Made by a program: the position numbers and the translations under genes
In this document: positions 1 to 8,167 of the stretch, piece after piece
Layout: every line of letters begins with the position of its first letter
Position numbering within the stretch: the first letter of the stretch is position 1
Notes under the pieces: model-generated
What the model saw: only the letters and a program-made list of their open reading frames with translations
Told to the model about the DNA's origin: nothing
The model's database searches: none
Assembly: GCA_910589315.1 (NCBI GenBank)
Contig: CAJUTB010000003.1
Coordinates: 71,394 to 135,393, forward strand
Direction: 5' to 3'
Length of the DNA stretch: 64,000 nt
Source of the DNA: an uncultured Oscillibacter sp.
Lineage (GTDB): Bacteria; Bacillota; Clostridia; Oscillospirales; Oscillospiraceae

Positions 1-430
1 ACAGCAGGCGCAGTTCAAAAGCCGGTTTCACCAACGCTGCGGACTTGTGCAGGCTGGACAGGGCATATAAGCCGTTCAGCAGGTGGCGCAGAAGCTCCCG
101 GACCGGAACTTCTTCCGGTGAAACGGCCTCCGTCAGCTCGGCCATGTAAAATCCCAGCGCAAGCGTTTCCAGGTCTGTCCGCAGGCCGTCGAACAGCTCC
201 AAGGTGGAGCCTTCCCGGGCGTACCACCAGGAACCGCGCTGATAGAGGGTCCATTCGGAGTACGCCAGCGACTGGGCGCAGGCGGCAAACTTGCACGTTT
301 TGCGCCGCGCCCCCCGCGCAATGACGGTCATTTTTCCCAAGTCCTCGGACAAGAGGGTCAGGACTTTATCCGTTTCTTTGGTCTGCGTTTCCCGCAGGAC
401 AACGCCGCGAGTAACCGTTACTTCCGCCAC
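1..430 (-). CDS. recO: DNA repair protein RecO, N-terminal part (cut by window edge)
   Basis: The minus-strand frame from a GTG at 430 reads an N-terminal OB-fold region of RecO type (residues 1-80, beginning MAEVTVTRGVVLRE, followed by a KTCKFAACAQSLAYSEWTLY stretch typical of the family) and runs off the window after 143 residues. RecO acts in RecFOR recombination, loading RecA on SSB-coated single strands. The GTG start is chosen because AGGAGG lies just upstream (about 440-445) and the family begins here. It is the last gene of an era-yqzL-recO block, the order usual in Firmicutes. The C-terminal zinc-finger half is outside the window, so integrity cannot be judged. Confidence 0.9.
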   Translation of the reverse strand, partial: MAEVTVTRGVVLRETQTKETDKVLTLLSEDLGKMTVIARGARRKTCKFAACAQSLAYSEWTLYQRGSWWYAREGSTLELFDGLRTDLETLALGFYMAELTEAVSPEEVPVRELLRHLLNGLYALSSLHKSAALVKPAFELRLL

Positions 431-466
431 GGCGTTCCCTCCTATGTAGGGGGGCAACGCCCCCGG

Positions 467-565
467 TCATTGTTCGCCGGCTTCCTTTTCCGCCGCGCAG
501 TAGAGCATATAGGCGGCAGGGTCGCCGGTCTGGCAGAACAGCTGCCAAATTTGAGCAGGGTCCAT
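467..565 (-). CDS. yqzL: YqzL family small protein
   Basis: A 32-codon frame with a perfect AAGGAGG site seven bases before its ATG. The peptide starts MDPAQIWQLF and carries the TGDPAAYMLYC stretch that resembles the TG-(D/S)-x-x-x-Y-LLY core of YqzL, a short peptide found between era and recO in Bacillus and many Firmicutes. Position between those two genes on the same strand supports the call. Function is unknown in the family. A GGGGGC/GCCCCC hairpin at about 449-465 separates it from recO and could reduce read-through. It is easily missed because of its length. Confidence 0.82.
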   Translation of the reverse strand: MDPAQIWQLFCQTGDPAAYMLYCAAEKEAGEQ

Positions 566-655
566 GAAGCAGACCTCCTTTTATCCGGCCGAACCGGACT
601 GCTTATCGGTTAGTCTGCGAAATCCGTCGGAATTTATGGCTGGAAATCCGTGGGT

Positions 656-1555
656 TCAATCCTCCCGATAGCCGAGACTGCGGACATAGTTCACGTTGTC
701 GCGCCAATTTTCCTTGACTTTGACCCAGGTTTCCAAATAAACCTGTGCGCCCATAAATTTCTCCATATCCTTTCGGGCAAGGGAGCTGATTTTTTTCAGC
801 ATAGCCCCTTGTTTTCCAATGATAATCCCCTTGTGGCTGGCCTTTTCACAATAGATGGTCGCTTCCACGTCAATGATTCCGGAATCCCGCTCTGAGAACT
901 TTGTGATTTCCACAGCGGTTCCATGGGGGATTTCTTTGTCCAGGCAGAGGAGCAGTTTTTCGCGCAAGAGTTCGCCCATGACCTGACGTTCCGGCTGGTC
1001 GCTAACCTGTCCGTCGGGGAACAGCTGGGGACCTTCTTCCGCGAATTTTCCGGCTTCCGACATTAGATCGTCCAAACCGCTGCCGGTGTGGGCGGAAATG
1101 GGGATAATGGCGTCAAAGCCGTCCCAGACTTCGTTGTAAGCGGCGATCACGGGCAGGAGGGCGGTAGGTTCCACGGTATCAATTTTGTTGATGCATAAGA
1201 TGCAGGGCAGTTTTTCCTCACGGATACGTGCAATGAGAGCCTTTTCCGGGCCGCCCACGTGGGCGATAGGTTCCACCAGGAGCAGGGCGCAGTCCACATC
1301 GCTCAGGCTGGATGTGACCACTTTAACCATGTAGTCCCCCAAGGCAGATTTCGGCTTATGCAATCCCGGCGTATCCAACAGGATATATTGCGTATCGCTT
1401 TTATTTACGACGCCGTAAATACGGTTTCGCGTAGTCTGCGCTTTATTGGAGACAATGGCTACTTTTTCTCCGACCAGCGCATTGGTCAGACTGGATTTTC
1501 CCACATTTGGCCGTCCGCAGACGGTGAGCATAGCGGTTTTTTTAATATTTGACAT
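656..1555 (-). CDS. era: GTPase Era
   Basis: A 299-residue protein of the usual Era length. It has the G1 loop GRPNVGKSS (14-22), the G3 motif DTPG (61-64), the G4 motif NKID (123-126) and a C-terminal KH domain around residues 230-255 containing GIIIGKQGAMLKKI. Era binds the 3' end of 16S rRNA and supports 30S maturation at the membrane. The gene heads the era-yqzL-recO block. Directly upstream lies an inverted pair of dispersed repeats, the nearer of which ends only 20 bases before the start codon, so the promoter is not obvious and transcription may depend on or pass through the repeat. Confidence 0.97.
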   Translation of the reverse strand: MSNIKKTAMLTVCGRPNVGKSSLTNALVGEKVAIVSNKAQTTRNRIYGVVNKSDTQYILLDTPGLHKPKSALGDYMVKVVTSSLSDVDCALLLVEPIAHVGGPEKALIARIREEKLPCILCINKIDTVEPTALLPVIAAYNEVWDGFDAIIPISAHTGSGLDDLMSEAGKFAEEGPQLFPDGQVSDQPERQVMGELLREKLLLCLDKEIPHGTAVEITKFSERDSGIIDVEATIYCEKASHKGIIIGKQGAMLKKISSLARKDMEKFMGAQVYLETWVKVKENWRDNVNYVRSLGYRED

Positions 1556-1574
1556 ATTGTCGTCCTCCGATTAT

Positions 1575-1783
1575 CAGCTGCTTGCGGGCAGCTGGTCCCA
1601 TTTCCACCCCCCATTTTCTCTTTTTCTTGGCGAAGAAAAAGAGAAAACGGGCCGTGGACGGTCCAAAAGAGAAAAAGACGCTGGTTAAGCCTGGTGGAAA
1701 ACTTCCGCTTGGTGGAACAGAAACGAGAAGACCATCACTGACTTGATCTGCTTCTCTTTCCGCTGTCGCTGCTGCCGGTGGTC
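1575..1783 (-). repeat. Dispersed hairpin repeat, copy A
   Basis: First of five related intergenic copies. On the minus strand it reads the family core: GGACCGT/ACGGCCC arms, then a 15-bp perfect stem (1614-1628 with 1633-1647), then GGGACC and a terminal inverted repeat CAGCTGC/GCAGCTG (1575-1581 and 1588-1594). The stem sequences differ from the other copies but pairing is fully kept. Copy A faces copy B in inverted orientation, and its terminal hairpin is 20 bases from the era start codon. Its far end (about 1690-1783) is the most diverged part. Confidence 0.85.
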
Positions 1784-1808
1784 GAAAGAACACGAACCAG
1801 CCGCTCCG

Positions 1809-2036
1809 CCCACCGCAGCAGCGGCAGCGGGGTTCGGCGCAGAGGCAAGTCGATTTGGACTTCTCGTTTATAGAAGTATCAAGCCAAAGTGTTGCACCGC
1901 ACCTTTCAAAACGCTCTTTTCTTTTGGACCGTGAACGGCCCGTTTTCTTTTCTCTCGCCAGAGAAAAGAAAATGGGGGGTTCAAATTTGGACCAGCCATT
2001 AACAATGGCTGACTTGCCCCCGCGCCGCGAGGCGCG
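1809..2036 (+). repeat. Dispersed hairpin repeat, copy B
   Basis: Plus-oriented copy containing all family parts: the GCAGCGGCAGCGGGGTTCGG entry block, a CAAGTCGATTTGGACTTCTCG segment, GGACCGTGAACGGCCC, a 13-bp perfect stem (1943-1955 with 1960-1972), a CAGCCATT/AATGGCTG hairpin (about 1993-2011) and a final CGCGCC-GCGA-GGCGCG hairpin (2021-2036). It lies 25 bases beyond the uvrA stop codon. With copy A it forms a long imperfect inverted arrangement filling the whole uvrA-era gap. Confidence 0.88.
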
Positions 2037-2061
2037 TCCCCCAATGCCGGGCGGCATTCCA

Positions 2062-4893
2062 TCAACCTTTATATAGTACTTTTTTCAAGTACTGTCCGGT
2101 GTAGGAGCTTTCGCAGGCGGCAACGGTTTCCGGCGTGCCGGTACAAACAATCATACCGCCTCCGTCGCCGCCCTCCGGGCCAAGATCAATCAGCCAGTCC
2201 GCCGACTTAATCACATCCAAATTGTGCTCAATCACAATCACCGTATTCCCAGTATCCACCAGCCTCTGCAACACTTCCAGAAGTTTGCGGACATCATCCG
2301 TGTGAAGACCGGTTGTCGGCTCGTCCAAAATATAAATCGTCTTGCCCGTCGCCTGCTTGGAAAGCTCCGTCGCCAGCTTCACCCGCTGCGCTTCGCCTCC
2401 CGACAGCTCCGTAGACGGCTGCCCCAACTTCACATACCCTAACCCAACGTCGCAAAGCGTCTGCAAACGCTTTTTCAGCTTCGGAAGCGGCCCGAAAAAC
2501 TCTACCGCCTCATCTGCCGTCATCTCCAAAATCTCCGCGATATTCTTCCCCTTATAATGCACTTCCAGCGTCTCCCGGTTATACCGCTTGCCCTTGCAGA
2601 CCTCGCACGGGACAAAAATATCCGGCAGAAAATGCATCTCAATTTTCAAAACGCCGTCGCCGGAACACGCCTCGCAGCGTCCGCCCCGCACGTTAAACGA
2701 AAACCGTCCCGGACCATAGCCCCGGCTTTTTGCCTCCTGCGTCGAAGCGTACAGCTCCCGAATGTCATTGAACAAATTCGTATACGTCGCCGGGTTCGAG
2801 CGCGGCGTTCGTCCAATCGGACTCTGGTCAATATTGACCACCTTATCCAAATGCTCCAACCCCTCTATCCGGGCGCACTTGCCGGGATGGGTTTTCATAC
2901 GCATCAGATCCGCGCCCAGCCGCTTGAACAAAACCTCATTCACCAGAGAAGACTTTCCGCTCCCCGAAACACCCGTCACAACGGTCAGCGTACCCAGCGG
3001 AAAATCCGCGTTTACTTTCCGCAAATTGTTTTCCTCTGCGCCGATAACCCGCAGAAACTTGCCGTTTCCCGGCCGCCTGGTTTCTGGAACCGGTATGCAT
3101 TTTTTGCCGGACAAATACTGTCCCGTCAAAGAATCCGGGTTGTCCATAACCTCCTGCGGCGTTCCGGCGGCAACCACCTGCCCGCCGTGAATCCCCGCCC
3201 CCGGACCAATGTCAATCAAATAATCCGCCGCCCGCATGGTGTCCTCGTCATGCTCGACAACCAGCAGGGTGTTGCCCAGATTCTGCAATTCCCGCAGCGT
3301 CGCCAGGAGCTTGTCATTATCCCGCTGATGCAGGCCGATGGAAGGTTCGTCCAGAATATACAGCACGCCCATCAAACTGGAACCAATCTGCGTGGCCAGA
3401 CGAATCCGCTGGCTCTCGCCGCCGGAAAGGGTCCCCGCACTGCGGCTGAGGGTCAGGTAGCCCAGCCCCACGGCCCGCAGAAAGCCCAGACGCGATTTGA
3501 TTTCCTTCAAAATACGCCCGGCGATCAGGAGCTGCTGCTGGGACAGCTGCAATTTTTCCACCCAATCCAATTCGTCCAGCACGGACATCTGGGTATAGGC
3601 ATGAATGTCCATATCGCCAACGGTAACGGCCAGGGACTCTTTTTTCAAACGCCGTCCCTTGCACGCCGGGCACGGACACGAGGCCATCATTTCCTCCAGT
3701 TCCCGTTTGCTGGAGTCGCTTTGGGTTTCCTGATACCGCCGCTCAATGTTGTTGCAGATTCCCTCGAAGGGCTGATAGAGCACGCCTTTTCCCCGCGGCT
3801 GGTCATAGTGCAGCTCCAGTTTCTCGCCCTTTGTACCATACAGGATAACATCTTTCGCCTGCATAGTCAATTGTTCCCAAGGGGTATCTAGGGAAAACTG
3901 GTATTTTTTCGAGAGGGCGTCAAAGTACATCCGGGAGATGCCGTCCGAGCGGATGTTGCCCCAGCCGGACGCCTGAATGACGCCCTCCAGAATGGACTTG
4001 GACGGGTCCGGCACCACCAGGGAAACGTCCACCTTGAGCTGGCTTCCCAGTCCGGCGCAGGTCGGGCACGCGCCGAAGGGGTTGTTGAAGGAGAACATCC
4101 GCGGCGTCAGTTCCTCGATGGAGATTCCACAGTCCTCGCAGGCGTAGTTTTGAGAAAACATCAGGTCCTGTTCTTCCCGGAGGAGGTTGATGATCACCAG
4201 GCCGCCGGAGAGATTGGAGGCGGTTTCCACGCTGTCGGTTAACCGCTGTTGGATATCGGGCCGGATAATCAGCCGGTCGATGATGACTTCGATATCATGT
4301 TTTTTGTTTTTCTCAAGTTTGATTTCCTCATCCAGTTCATAAAGATTGCCGTCGGCGCGGACGCGCACGTAGCCGGAACGTTTGGCGTCCTCAAAGATTT
4401 TGGCGTGTTCGCCCTTTTTCCCGCGGATGACGGGGGCCATTACCTGGATACGGGTTCCTTCCGGCAGGGCAAGGACCTGATCAATGATTTGGTCAATGGT
4501 CTGCTGTTGGATGACTTTTCCGCATTTGGGACAATGGGGTGTGCCGACCCGCGCCCAGAGCAAACGAAGGTAATCGTAAATTTCGGTGACGGTTCCCACC
4601 GTGGAGCGGGGGTTTTTGCTGGTGGTTTTCTGGTCGATGGAGATGGCGGGGGAAAGACCTTCGATGTAGTCCACGTCCGGCTTGTCCATCTGGCCCAGGA
4701 ACATCCGCGCATAGGAGCTCAGGCTTTCCACATACCGCCGCTGGCCTTCGGCGTAGATGGTATCAAACGCCAGCGATGATTTCCCGGAACCGGACAAGCC
4801 CGTCATGACGACCAGTTTATCCCGCGGAATCGTTACGTCTACGTTCTTTAAGTTGTTCGTCCGCGCTCCCTTTACAAGAATCTTATCTAACAT
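2062..4893 (-). CDS. uvrA: Excinuclease ABC subunit UvrA
   Basis: 943 residues, normal for UvrA. Two ABC ATPase halves are visible: Walker A GLSGSGKSS near residue 32 and GVSGSGKSS in the second half, two LSGG(E)xQR signatures (LSGGESQRIRLA and LSGGEAQRVKLA), and CxxC zinc elements (CPKCGKV, CEDCG, CEACSGDG and CEVCKGKR). It recognises bulky DNA lesions and loads UvrB. The ATG at 4893 (MLDKILVKGARTNNLK) matches the family start and has GAGGAG upstream; a longer in-frame extension into the repeat is not credible. uvrB lies 3.3 kb away on the same strand rather than adjacent. Confidence 0.98.
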   Translation of the reverse strand: MLDKILVKGARTNNLKNVDVTIPRDKLVVMTGLSGSGKSSLAFDTIYAEGQRRYVESLSSYARMFLGQMDKPDVDYIEGLSPAISIDQKTTSKNPRSTVGTVTEIYDYLRLLWARVGTPHCPKCGKVIQQQTIDQIIDQVLALPEGTRIQVMAPVIRGKKGEHAKIFEDAKRSGYVRVRADGNLYELDEEIKLEKNKKHDIEVIIDRLIIRPDIQQRLTDSVETASNLSGGLVIINLLREEQDLMFSQNYACEDCGISIEELTPRMFSFNNPFGACPTCAGLGSQLKVDVSLVVPDPSKSILEGVIQASGWGNIRSDGISRMYFDALSKKYQFSLDTPWEQLTMQAKDVILYGTKGEKLELHYDQPRGKGVLYQPFEGICNNIERRYQETQSDSSKRELEEMMASCPCPACKGRRLKKESLAVTVGDMDIHAYTQMSVLDELDWVEKLQLSQQQLLIAGRILKEIKSRLGFLRAVGLGYLTLSRSAGTLSGGESQRIRLATQIGSSLMGVLYILDEPSIGLHQRDNDKLLATLRELQNLGNTLLVVEHDEDTMRAADYLIDIGPGAGIHGGQVVAAGTPQEVMDNPDSLTGQYLSGKKCIPVPETRRPGNGKFLRVIGAEENNLRKVNADFPLGTLTVVTGVSGSGKSSLVNEVLFKRLGADLMRMKTHPGKCARIEGLEHLDKVVNIDQSPIGRTPRSNPATYTNLFNDIRELYASTQEAKSRGYGPGRFSFNVRGGRCEACSGDGVLKIEMHFLPDIFVPCEVCKGKRYNRETLEVHYKGKNIAEILEMTADEAVEFFGPLPKLKKRLQTLCDVGLGYVKLGQPSTELSGGEAQRVKLATELSKQATGKTIYILDEPTTGLHTDDVRKLLEVLQRLVDTGNTVIVIEHNLDVIKSADWLIDLGPEGGDGGGMIVCTGTPETVAACESSYTGQYLKKVLYKG

Positions 4894-4935
4894 AGGGGGT
4901 ACTCCTCTTTTTTCCCCGCCGGGGGAGAATGTTCT

Positions 4936-5162
4936 CGCGCCTCGCGGCGCGGGCATTGATTGCCATTTGCAATGGCTGGTCCTTTTTTTGAACCCCCCAT
5001 TTTCTTTTCTCTCACGAGAGAAAAGAAAACGGGCCGTTCACGGTCCAAAAGAAAAGAGCGTTTTATAAGCTCGGTGGAAAACTTTGGACTGGCGGAACTT
5101 TAACGAGAAGTCCAAATCGACTTGCCTCTGCGTCTAATTCCGCTGCCGCTGACGGGTGGTTG
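4936..5162 (-). repeat. Dispersed hairpin repeat, copy C
   Basis: Minus-oriented copy upstream of uvrA. It has the 13-bp stem (5000-5012 with 5017-5029), GGACCGTGAACGGCCC on its reading strand, the CAGCCATT-GCA-AATGGC hairpin (4961-4977) and the terminal CGCGCC-GCGA-GGCGCG hairpin (4936-4951). The copy ends 43 bases before the uvrA ATG, so it would form part of the uvrA leader if transcribed from upstream. The remaining 5163-5258 shows nothing recognisable. Confidence 0.86.
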
Positions 5163-5258
5163 TGGGAGACTCTGCCTCCTGTGGGTTTGCTTGGCGGCAC
5201 GGCATTTGCTCCTATGATAATGAAGTAAATTTTTAATGTCAAGTGCTTTCTTGCGAAC

Positions 5259-5987
5259 TTATTCCACACGTTCCGCACGAAAGAAAAAACAATCGTCATA
5301 AACCATCAGCGTATCTCGGTCCAACACATAAAAAAGCCACCCTACCGGATAATCTCCCGGTGCCTCCTTGAAATTCACAACGCCGCGTCTTAAATTTCTG
5401 CGGCTGATATCCAATTCCTCAAACGACACCCGAAGCATGGACTTCGGAATCACCACAGAATACTCTCTCCATACAACCGTTTCCTCATAAGGCGTATTTC
5501 CATCCAGCGCGTAACTCTGTCCGCCGGACGTAAAACCGTCCTCTCGATACTGAATCCGTGTTCCCAAATACTGCTCAAGCGTTTCCTGCGTACAGGTATA
5601 GCCAGGCAATGCTCCCTGACAGCCGGTAATTTCCCATTCATCAAAACAGGTATTCTCTATCGTCAAAATCTCTCCAAAACCTTCCGGGATGTACTGAAGG
5701 GGCTGAACCGCCAGATAACCGCCCCAGAAAAGAACTACTAGAATTTCCCAAACAGCGGCCAGCGTCAAAATCCAGCGGCCTCTCCGTCCTTCCCGTTTCC
5801 ACTTCCCCCGCACCCGCAGGAGAACCGCCAATATCAGCAGATTCACCGCCACTACAACGACGACGGCAATATTGATCAAAAACGCATGGGCTACCGCCCA
5901 GTTGACTGCCGTCACAAAGGCCGACCGAATCAGAAAAAGAATGATAATCGGAATAAATATCCAGCCGAAAAGCGCCATGAACGCCAT
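5259..5987 (-). CDS. Membrane protein of unknown function
   Basis: 242 residues with two N-terminal hydrophobic helices (about 5-25 and 37-60), a basic loop KWKREGRRGRW, a third helix near 75-95, and a soluble C-terminal domain of about 145 residues with three Cys. I do not recognise a family. It starts 22 bases after the stop of a small HTH regulator on the same strand, so the two form an operon, and the regulator probably controls it. This two-gene arrangement of Xre regulator plus membrane protein with an extracytoplasmic domain suggests sensing or transport, but nothing in the sequence proves it. Confidence 0.72.
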   Translation of the reverse strand: MAFMALFGWIFIPIIILFLIRSAFVTAVNWAVAHAFLINIAVVVVVAVNLLILAVLLRVRGKWKREGRRGRWILTLAAVWEILVVLFWGGYLAVQPLQYIPEGFGEILTIENTCFDEWEITGCQGALPGYTCTQETLEQYLGTRIQYREDGFTSGGQSYALDGNTPYEETVVWREYSVVIPKSMLRVSFEELDISRRNLRRGVVNFKEAPGDYPVGWLFYVLDRDTLMVYDDCFFFRAERVE

Positions 5988-6009
5988 CGCAATTTCCCCT
6001 TTCCCTCAT

Positions 6010-6228
6010 TTACCGCTCATCCGTCCGGCCCAACAAATAGTCTACGGAAACCTCAAAATAATCTGCCAAGCTGCAAAGTGCCAGTACAGAAATATTTACT
6101 TCTCCCCGTTCAATTTTCTGATAATGCCGGGTTGTTATATCCAGCAATTCACCTAATTCTCTTTGATACCGCCTTTTTTCGTTCCGAAGTTCCTTGAGCC
6201 GTTGGCCCATAACCTTTAATATATCCAT
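6010..6228 (-). CDS. HTH Xre-family transcriptional regulator
   Basis: 72 residues, almost entirely a Cro/CI-type helix-turn-helix: RLKELRNEKRRYQRELGELL, then ITTRHYQKIERGEVNIS (recognition helix region) and the usual closing LADYFEVSVDYLLGRTD. The start ATG at 6228 follows AAGGGG. It is divergent from a gene at 6299 and shares with it a 70-base region holding a perfect inverted repeat (6243-6263) inside a consensus promoter, the likely operator. It is probably a repressor of its own operon and of the divergent gene. Confidence 0.9.
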   Translation of the reverse strand: MDILKVMGQRLKELRNEKRRYQRELGELLDITTRHYQKIERGEVNISVLALCSLADYFEVSVDYLLGRTDER

Positions 6229-6237
6229 AAAAACCCC

Positions 6238-6266
6238 TTGACATACGATGTTTAATATCGTATAAT
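6238..6266 (+). promoter_or_regulatory. Consensus sigma-A promoter with embedded operator
   Basis: TTGACA (6238-6243), a 17-bp spacer and TATAAT (6261-6266) form a perfect sigma-A promoter facing the gene at 6299. A perfect 7-bp inverted repeat ATACGAT-N7-ATCGTAT (6243-6263) occupies the spacer and touches both hexamers. A protein bound there would exclude RNA polymerase. The divergent Xre gene at 6010-6228 is the obvious candidate. Promoter parts are read directly; the regulator assignment is inference. Confidence 0.85.
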
Positions 6267-6298
6267 AGTATTATTAAAATTCGTAAGGAGCTGCTTCC

Positions 6299-6556
6299 AT
6301 GTCCAACATTTACGAAAAACTTTTTGAACTTTATGGAGATGCCGCTTTACAGGAATGTGGATGTCGGAAAAGGGTAGAGATTACGAAGTTTGCGGATACC
6401 TTGCAGACGGACGACGATACCAAAATAAAGGTCAGCGATTATTTATTCGAAAGCTATTACCGCTGGTCCACCAACGCCTTTGCCCTTGGCATTCACTTAG
6501 GACTGTCTTTGTCAAACGATCAAATCAGCGGTTTCGGCCCGCAGAAGGGTCAGTAA
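6299..6556 (+). CDS. Small protein of unknown function
   Basis: 85 residues starting MSNIYEKLFELYG, preceded by AAGGAG at 6285-6290 and a perfect promoter. No signal peptide or clear membrane helix; the C-terminal part SYYRWSTNAFALGIHLGLSL is amphipathic. I do not recognise the family with confidence; short proteins of this shape (acidic helix, then a FxxGxxxGxxL segment) occur in Clostridia next to Xre regulators. Its last 45 bases overlap the 3' end of ybaK on the opposite strand. Confidence 0.7.
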   Translation: MSNIYEKLFELYGDAALQECGCRKRVEITKFADTLQTDDDTKIKVSDYLFESYYRWSTNAFALGIHLGLSLSNDQISGFGPQKGQ

Positions 6557-7006
6557 ATCTCCCGGCGCGGCCTCCACCTGTGCGCCGATTTTCCCCGCGG
6601 AAACATAGATGGTTGCATACTCCAGCGCAGACGCATGAAACACCGTCGGATAGGCTTTTTTCATCCCAACCGGACTGCATCCGCCCCGCACGTAACCGGT
6701 CACGGCGGTAATTTCGGACACATGCAGCAATTCGACGGATTTTTCCCCCACAGCTTTTGCGGCCTTTTTCAAGTCAAGGCTGTCGGTCACAGGGATATCA
6801 AAGACATAAACGCCGCCCGACGCGCCTCGGGCTGTCAAAGTTTTGAAGGCCCGTTTCGGGTCCTGCCCCAACGCCTGAGCCACGTGCAGTCCATATTCCC
6901 GCGTACCGTCCGGCCCGTTTTCTTCTTCGTAGAAGTGGGCCGTATACGGGACTTTCTTCTGATCTAAAATTCGCATTACGTTGGTTTTTTCCACTTTCTT
7001 TCCCAT
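6512..7006 (-). CDS. ybaK: Cys-tRNA deacylase, YbaK/EbsC family
   Basis: 164 residues with the YbaK fold markers: VPYTAHFYEE near the N-terminus, FKTLTARG, VFDIPV, KKAAKAVGEKSVELL and the GYVRGGCSPVGMKK loop near residue 110 that shapes the active site. The enzyme removes mischarged Cys from tRNA(Pro) in trans. The start at 7006 (MGKKVEKTNVMRIL) has AGGAGG six bases upstream. The 3' end overlaps a convergent gene by 45 bases. Confidence 0.93.
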   Translation of the reverse strand: MGKKVEKTNVMRILDQKKVPYTAHFYEEENGPDGTREYGLHVAQALGQDPKRAFKTLTARGASGGVYVFDIPVTDSLDLKKAAKAVGEKSVELLHVSEITAVTGYVRGGCSPVGMKKAYPTVFHASALEYATIYVSAGKIGAQVEAAPGDLLTLLRAETADLIV

Positions 7007-7016
7007 AAACGTCCTC

Positions 7017-7775
7017 CTAATTTGGCAGACAGGCCGACGCATAACAAAACGCCGCAAACAGGACCGCCGTCAGAAAAACGGTGATGGCCACCATACTCCT
7101 CGTATAATATTCCGTCGGTTCCGGGTCCTTGACAAACCGGCCGTGCCGCAGCAGAAACCAAGCGTCCGGATACGCCACGGCAGTCATGAGAACCAGCGCG
7201 CCAACCACGCAAATAGCATAAAGTCCGAGATCGCCTCGGGAAACCAGCTTCGGATTCAGCGCAAGACGGGCAATCAGCGAGGGCGAAGTTTCATAGTTTT
7301 TCCAATCGCTCTGGCCGCTGATATAAACCGAGACCGCGCTTCCGCCTGTGCGTTCTCCGTTTTGGTCAAACCACTCCCAGCCCGACGGAAACTCCTGCGA
7401 CAGACCGCCCTCAAAAAAGGGGGTTCCGTTTTTGGTGATACGAATTCCATAAACCTTGTACATGTACCAATCCGTGGTCATTTCATCCAGGGGATATTCG
7501 ACTTCGCAAACGTCGTGCAGCCAATCCCCAATGATAATATCCACGACGGAACGGAAATTGGTTGGATGGGTGACGGTCGCCGTCACAAACGCGCCTTTGA
7601 CTTCTCCGCTGTACACGAAAACGCCGTCCTCCGGCTCGGAAACCCGCAGCAGCCCGTCATGGAAGCGGAAGCCCTCGTGCATATGGTTCCAGGCCGTAAC
7701 CGCGCCAAAAACGAGAATCATCGCCGCTAAAACGGCCAGATGAATTTTCTGGCCAAGCGATTTCTTATGCATCAT
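7017..7775 (-). CDS. Membrane protein with extracytoplasmic domain, unknown function
   Basis: 252 residues. One hydrophobic helix (about 15-33) after a basic start, a roughly 130-residue outside domain with charged and aromatic residues, then two C-terminal helices (about 180-200 and 225-247). Similar in plan to DUF-type integral proteins of Clostridia, but I cannot name a family. It starts within the stop of the preceding MmcQ gene as ATGA (ATG at 7775, TGA at 7774-7772), with AGGAGG just upstream; a second ATG follows at 7772 and has better spacing. Translational coupling with the MmcQ gene and uvrB is likely. Confidence 0.75.
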   Translation of the reverse strand: MMHKKSLGQKIHLAVLAAMILVFGAVTAWNHMHEGFRFHDGLLRVSEPEDGVFVYSGEVKGAFVTATVTHPTNFRSVVDIIIGDWLHDVCEVEYPLDEMTTDWYMYKVYGIRITKNGTPFFEGGLSQEFPSGWEWFDQNGERTGGSAVSVYISGQSDWKNYETSPSLIARLALNPKLVSRGDLGLYAICVVGALVLMTAVAYPDAWFLLRHGRFVKDPEPTEYYTRSMVAITVFLTAVLFAAFCYASACLPN

Positions 7776-8167
7776 TCTGCCTCCTGTTTTTCCAGAATTT
7801 CCTTTTGCACATACTTCGGCAGTTTGGCAAGAATCAGCCGGTAAGACTCTCTGCAAAGCTCCTCAAGGAAACCGCCGTCCAGGTCCCCGTCCAGCAGTAC
7901 GGCAATCCACAGCCGCTTGTCGCAGTAAAACCCCGGCAGAATCTCCGGATATTGCGCCCGCAGAAGCTCGGCCTTCTGGGGGTCGCATTTCAGGTTTACA
8001 AGGTCGTGCCCATTGTACGCCTCGTCCTTCATGCCCTTCGGGGAACACACGGCGGCAAACAATTTGCCTCGAATCATATACCGGAACCAGCCCCATTCCG
8101 GCTTATAATCCTTTTCACAGCCCGGCAGGGACAGCAGGAAGCCGTCTAACCACTCGTAACGCATCAT
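7772..8167 (-). CDS. MmcQ/YjbR family DNA-binding-like protein
   Basis: 131 residues beginning MMRYEWLDGFLLSLPG with the family signatures W-x-WFRYMIRGKLFAAVC, a HDLVNLKCDP segment and a closing PGFYCDKRLWIAVLLDG-type segment with the following YRLILAKLPK. MmcQ/YjbR proteins have a CyaY-like double-wing fold; their role is not settled. The gene overlaps the uvrB stop codon as ATGA and the next gene by the same device, making a tight uvrB-mmcQ-membrane protein operon. Confidence 0.88.
   Translation of the reverse strand: MMRYEWLDGFLLSLPGCEKDYKPEWGWFRYMIRGKLFAAVCSPKGMKDEAYNGHDLVNLKCDPQKAELLRAQYPEILPGFYCDKRLWIAVLLDGDLDGGFLEELCRESYRLILAKLPKYVQKEILEKQEAE

Noticed and set aside
1542..2076. Frames running through repeat copies A and B
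   Set aside because: They read the repeat in various frames, recur with all copies, and lack ribosome sites; the conserved signal is hairpin pairing rather than codon structure.
2557..3891. A 444-codon frame on the plus strand inside uvrA
   Set aside because: It is the reverse-strand shadow of uvrA, with His/Arg/Gln-rich sequence unlike any protein and no ribosome site.
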